A DNA stretch of 64,000 nucleotides from Spinacia oleracea (Eukaryota > Streptophyta > Magnoliopsida > Caryophyllales > Amaranthaceae): contig NC_079491.1 of the NCBI RefSeq assembly GCF_020520425.1, forward strand, positions 28,573,449 to 28,637,448, written 5' to 3'. The notes beneath the pieces were generated by a model. That model saw nothing but the letters and a program-made list of their open reading frames with translations, searched no databases and had not been told where the DNA came from. The translations under genes and the position numbers were made by a program. Below, piece by piece: positions 59,598-64,000 of this stretch. The first letter of the stretch is position 1; each line of letters starts with the position of its first letter.

Positions 59598-59852
59598 TCC
59601 ACCCCACGACACGAGGCGCTTGCGGTCCCGTGTGGGGTGTTGCCAAGAAGATAACTCAGGGAAGAGAGAGCCAACGGAACAAAACCCTTTTTCCTAGAAC
59701 CAGGGGTAGGGGAACTATGAACCACCGTCTAAGCAAAACTATCGTCAATAATGATAGTGGTCTCTTCGTCCTATTTTAGGTCGAATAGGTCAAATCCTGC
59801 CTCATTTGTGGAAGATGAGAATGAGGCATTTGAACACAGAAAAACCAGGTTA
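59598..59852 (-). pseudogene. Broken N-terminal extension of the ALA1-like protein
   Basis: Behind a splice acceptor (ATGCAG before 59852) the minus strand reads SNASFSSSTNEAGFDLFDLK, a TAG stop (59773-59771), DEETTIIIDDSFA, a second TAG (59731-59729), then VHSSPTPGSRKK. A 1-nt loss in the A run near 59690 is followed, in the frame of the main ORF, by FCSVGSLFPELSSWQHP and RKRLVSWGG, directly joining the Met at 59597. The composition and the SNASFSSS and WGGME blocks fit N-terminal extensions of ALA1-like proteins as I recall them. As it stands this stretch cannot be translated as one frame and may act only as 5' UTR. Confidence 0.6.
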
Positions 59853-61080
59853 CTGCATATTAAAAAATTGTCCAGATTACTTACGTAACGGCTCAGCTCC
59901 AGGATCATAAAGAACTCTCTAAAGTACACATTGAAGAAACACTCACAAAATAACAACTTCTACCAGCTCTAAAGGCTACGGAATATAGATACTCCACAGC
60001 TTAATTTCTCTACTTCATCTTCCCTCTCCAATCCTCATTCAAGTACTAGAAAAGACAAATCGTTTTGAGCTTCCCTCATCCATTTAAAGTGATCAGTTCA
60101 AAGAATACTACACATCAAAGGATCCACCATCGTCAAGCTACCACTGCAGTCTACAACAATAGTAAAAACCTGAATCAGCGTGACCCAGACGAACAACTTA
60201 CAGACAAATAAGTTAAAGCAAAAACAACTGATCAAACTAAAGAATTCCCTCGAATAAAGTAAATAAATTACATTTCCACCAAAATTCTAATTATTGTAGT
60301 TAATTACATAATCTTAACACCTGATTCAAAACGCAAATTTCGCCAAATAGTAAAGCAGAAATTCTAGATGAGCAATAAACGAAGAAATGTGGTGGAACAA
60401 TAACCCTAATTTCACCCAATGTACCTCCGCATAAATCAATCAAGCTATTAACTTTGTAAATAGCAGTAAATAGATACAAATATAGAAGCTCTAAACAGCT
60501 TCTGAAAGCTGAGTAAGAAACGGATGAAGAGAGAAAGGGACTAACCGGTGAGGTGAGGTAGAGATCAAATAGTCGATCCAAAATGCAAACGACACAGATA
60601 AATTGGAGGTAGACGATAAACCCTAAATAATTCGCTTCGATAAATGTGAAAACCCTGCCAAAAAGAAAAACTCAGAAGGAATTTGTTCTTCAAATTCAAG
60701 TTGTGCCACTGAACACGATAACCAAAATTCAATCAATCGCGCAAGAAATATACAGACTTTTAACGTAAAATCTCTGCTTCAATGACGCCAGATCTGATCG
60801 CGAAGTTTCAGATTAATTTTTATTTTTGGATTGTTTGCACTAGGTGTAATTTTGTTTGCAGTGTTAATAAGACAAAAATATCAAATCAATCGAATTCCGC
60901 CTCGAAAAAACAAAAAAATGGGATCAAAATTAGAAAATTAGGGTTTGAGAAGTGTTCATCGAATTAATATGGGATCGATTTACAGAATGTAGGTGGTGAT
61001 GATGATGAAGGTGGAGTGGGTTACACGAAGAGAGAGGAGATAGAAAGGAAGAGAGATGGAGATGAGGATGGATGGAGGAA
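59853..61080 (-). promoter_or_regulatory. ALA1: 5' leader, first intron(s) and promoter region of the ALA1-like gene
   Basis: Minus-strand pyrimidine-rich leaders occur at about 61075-61010 (CATCTCTCTTCCTTTC and CTCCTCTCTCTTC) and near 60570-60520 (CCCTTTCTCTCTTC). Candidate donors are ATTCTGTAAAT near 60985 and CACCGGTTAGT near 60546, with the acceptor at 59853. The exact transcription start and leader exons cannot be settled without transcripts. Confidence 0.45.
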
Positions 61081-61524
61081 CACAAATCGCGCCCCTGTTA
61101 TTCTGTTATTTGTTAAATCATAAAATTGGTAAATTTGGAGAGTATTTATTGTGTCTTTATGAGTTTACTATTCTGCCCCTGGGTTTTTAATGGTCCACTT
61201 CACACTTCACTGATGTACTGTCTTTTAGAATTCTATTCAAAGTGACGTCGTTTTCTTGCCTTTTTTTATTGGGTTTCCTAAATCATAAAGTTCATAACAA
61301 CCTTTCATTAACTTCTCAAACATGACTTGTATGAGCGAATTGAGAGAACGTTAGATGATTCATGATTGAGTCATTCAACTTAATTGTTGCTATTTTTGTT
61401 ACGATTTTGTTAATTCGTTGGATAATCGGAAGGCTGTAATGATTAGTTACAACTTTGTATTTACTAGACATGGTAATTGGACAAGTTGAATTAAGGCATG
61501 TGCTGAGGAAAAGCAAAATATGGT

Positions 61525-61770
61525 TTATACACCCGGGTGCACAATGCTCACTGTGCACCCTGTTTTACAAAGAACATATAGTTCAAATACAAAGAACATA
61601 TTGTTCATATCCAAAGAACATATTTCCAATGAACATAGTTCAAATTCATAGAACATATAGTTTAAATATTTCATTAGTACATGTACATTGAAATCGTTCT
61701 CAATGTTCATTAAATTTTCAATAAATGTTCAACAGGGTGCACAATGAGCACTGTGCACCCGGGTGTATAA
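61525..61770. mobile_element. MITE of 246 bp with nearly perfect 40-bp inverted ends
   Basis: TTATACACCCGGGTGCACA at each end, inverted, followed by (A/G)TGCTCA(C/T)TGTGCACCC. The interior carries several AAAGAACATAT words. It lies about 450 bp upstream of the ALA1 leader. Confidence 0.8.
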
Positions 61771-62611
61771 TCTAAATTGCGGAGGAAAAGTGGGTAGAGT
61801 CATAAAAAGATTACCTTGCAACGGGTCAAGTTGATCGGGCCAAGACGGTTGCGATCAATATCAGATAGTGGGCGAGCCAACGAACAAGCAGAGATAAATG
61901 AGAAAGAACAGAGACAAATGTGAGCACAAGTGAATACGAAGATGTACATATAATTTCTACACGTAACAGATTTTCATTAATTATATAGTGTGATAAACTA
62001 AACTTAACAACGGCTAATCATCATTACTTATCCAAATTTACTTGAACTTGTTATTAAACTTATTCTATATTTATTTTTACCTGAACAAGGTTCAAAATTC
62101 AAGGGTCTATAAATTATAAAGTTGAGTTTTTGTTACAAGCTTGTCATTATTAGTTATCTATGGAATTATTGATTATCGGTTATATACTTTTAGATAATCG
62201 GATAAACTATTTATTTTTTTGACTGGATAAAATGTTGCTAGTTTACGAGTGAATATTAATTATATTCGATAGGAAATATCTTAGTCCAACATTTACTTAA
62301 GAATTTTGAGTTACAAGAGGAGCAGAAGCATTGATTCAAAATTTCTAGGTCTAGAATTAAAGAAGAAAGCCACTAACTAGGGATGGAATAAATACCATAT
62401 TCACCCAAATGGATAAGCTCATCATGCGCAGTTGAACTATGCATGCTCCTACGACTCTACGAGTATTGTTTCTTGATATGGTATAATGAAAATGTGATTA
62501 GTTGTTTATAACTTGGCAAGTTTTGAAGTTTTGAAGTTTTGAACAATTACTAAAAAAAAGGGAAATTTGGTGAAACAATATCTTAAGTTGAGATTTTGTG
62601 AATAGCAATAA

Positions 62612-62642
<31 letters not shown>

Positions 62643-62922
62643 CCTAATAATTTAACTACCTTATATGTTTGGTTTGCTTGACCAACACTATCATTTGGCA
62701 GTTGACGTTTTCCGTTAATATTTTTTGTCGTGTATTTCTTCTATTCTTTTAAATAGCTCTCTTCTAGGAAAGATGGATAAATATAATAGAAGATGGATAA
62801 AATAAGAGATATTTGTAAAAAGATGGGTATGTTAGTATGTGTAAAAAAATGAATAAGGTAAGTAAAATTGAGTGGAAGTTGTAAATGTTGTGAAGTAAGA
62901 GGGATCACAAATTCTTATTTAC
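61771..62922. other. Intergenic DNA with a T15A16 palindrome
   Basis: No gene seen. At 62612-62642 a run of 15 T is followed directly by 16 A, a perfect foldback. Otherwise AT-rich unique-looking sequence. Confidence 0.5.
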
Positions 62923-63218
62923 ATGGGGTGTACGATAAATATTGTACACTGAAGTTAAAATTGACGTAAAATGCTTAAAAGTTACCCTTATATATGTAAA
63001 AGTTATCTACTATTTAGTAATAAAAAATTTCATTTTAATAAAAAAATTATTTCTTCAAAATCACTAATAATGTATAAAATTAAGCATTTAACACTTAAAA
63101 TGTTTATCTATTAACTTTTTTTTAATAATATAAAAGTTAGAGAAAACTGAGTAAAAGTTAGAGAAAACTGGGTAAAAGTTATGTTGGTGCACAATAAATT
63201 TATTGTACACCTTGTGCA
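62923..63218. mobile_element. MITE of about 296 bp with GTGTAC-type inverted ends
   Basis: Left GGGGTGTACGATAAATATTG and right, inverted, AAGGTGTACAATAAATTTAT. Each end itself contains a GTGTAC..GTACAC or GTGCAC..GTACAC foldback. The interior is AT-rich with two direct copies of AAAAGTTAGAGAAAACTG. No clear target duplication. Confidence 0.6.
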
Positions 63219-64000
63219 TGCAAGACCTTTTGAAGAAGGATATGATATTATATTTTCATGTCCAAAAATAGCATAAAGCGTAATGTAAAAGACATTATAA
63301 AACAGACTAAAACGTAAAGTGTAAAAATCATTTTGAAATGAAGGTAGTAAAGAAAAAAAAAGATAATGAAAGATTGAAAGCACACATACACACGATCACC
63401 TTAAATTATGTGGTCTCCTTTAGAAGATATGGAGATGGGAGGCAATCCCATTTTGACAATAACAAAAAGAAAAGGAGTCTTTTTTTATTTGATTCACCAA
63501 GTAAGATGATAAGCAAATTAAGTAGCAAAATGTCATACGCATAAAGCCATAAAACAAGATTGTTTTATAGTGCCGAAAGCTTTCGTTGTTAGTTGCTGTT
63601 TGGCTTGGCTTGGAAATTGGAATTGGCTGGTGTGATTATATTTCAACTTTCATGTATGCTTAAGATTGCTTACTAGTGATTCACAATCTTGTTTCCTTTT
63701 CTGCCTCTTTTTACTTTCTAGTCCTCGTCTTTTGTTGTAATTTGTGTGGCTACACATTCACTTTTTATGATCAAAAACTGCATGCAATGCATATCTTGGT
63801 TTTCCTAAATGTACTTGGGTTTTTGTCTTTTTATAAGATGGGGGAAGAAAATGTATTAATTAAGAGACCTTGCTCTCAAAGTAGAACACCTAAGTAATCA
63901 TTACGTAGTACTTAGGAGCGAGAGGAGTTGCGGGTTATTACAATATTCTATGTACATCGAAGAACTCATTAAAAACTATTAATGGGAAAATAAAGTTTGC
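63219..64000. other. Intergenic DNA, nothing identified
   Basis: Short open frames (for example 63676-63897 plus) show no family motif, codon bias or splice context. I see no gene or repeat here. Confidence 0.4.

Noticed and set aside
63676-63897. 73-codon plus-strand frame with hydrophobic start
   Set aside because: Short, no homology recognised, no splice or promoter context, in AT-rich flank.

Overview
This is a window of nuclear plant DNA. It has AT-rich intergenic sequence, U-rich introns with GT..AG borders, Copia and Tat-type Gypsy LTR retrotransposons, MULE, Stowaway and LINE elements, and a multi-exon P4-type ATPase gene. The repeat families look like those of Caryophyllales (Amaranthaceae such as spinach, beet or quinoa). 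That placement is a judgement from pattern memory, not proven here.

Layout. Positions 1-20589 are a three-level nest of LTR retrotransposons, all transcribed on the minus strand. A Tat-type Gypsy element (LTR 19127-20589, tRNA-Arg-like PBS, start of leader) is broken at 18820/18821 by an outer Copia element (5' LTR 17445-18820). The outer Copia is itself broken inside its reverse-transcriptase region by a complete 10.36 kb copy of the same family (1938-12293, perfect 5-bp target duplication GTTTC). The left end of the outer Copia, and the rest of the Gypsy element, lie outside the window. Coding in both Copia copies is decayed.

Positions 20590-22569 are intergenic, with a degenerate MITE, a poly-C run and a (TA)n run. 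Positions 22570-35483 look like one 12.9 kb Mutator-like element (MULE). It has GC-rich ends, a promoter near each end, and two convergent multi-exon genes. The plus-strand gene is an accessory gene of unknown function, broken by a stop. The minus-strand gene encodes a FAR1-type MULE transposase (FAR1 DNA-binding domain, DDE transposase, SWIM finger). Most introns are filled with an AATTAGTTAAC-type minisatellite. The transposase SWIM exon is split by a second transposon (28061-30463) with palindromic ends and its own ATAGTAACTAT-rich interior. Between the two genes, where they converge, lies a nearly perfect long inverted repeat.

Positions 35484-43878 are intergenic, with an inverted-repeat pair, a 698-bp MITE (TSD CTGA) and a decayed fragment of a replication protein A 32-kDa subunit gene (about 41488-42157, minus).

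Positions 43879-61080 hold the one clear host gene, an ALA1-like phospholipid flippase on the minus strand. Seven coding exons join in frame to 1190 residues. One intron is about 9 kb and has collected a 5'-truncated RTE-type LINE with a 26-bp target duplication and several MITEs. An N-terminal extension that I recall from ALA1 relatives is present in the DNA here, but two in-frame TAG codons and a 1-nt frameshift break it, so translation probably starts at an internal Met. Positions 61081-64000 are flanking DNA with two more palindromic MITEs.

The most unusual object is the MULE composite: strand-biased intronic minisatellites, a long inverted repeat at the convergence point, and a transposon inserted in the transposase exon.
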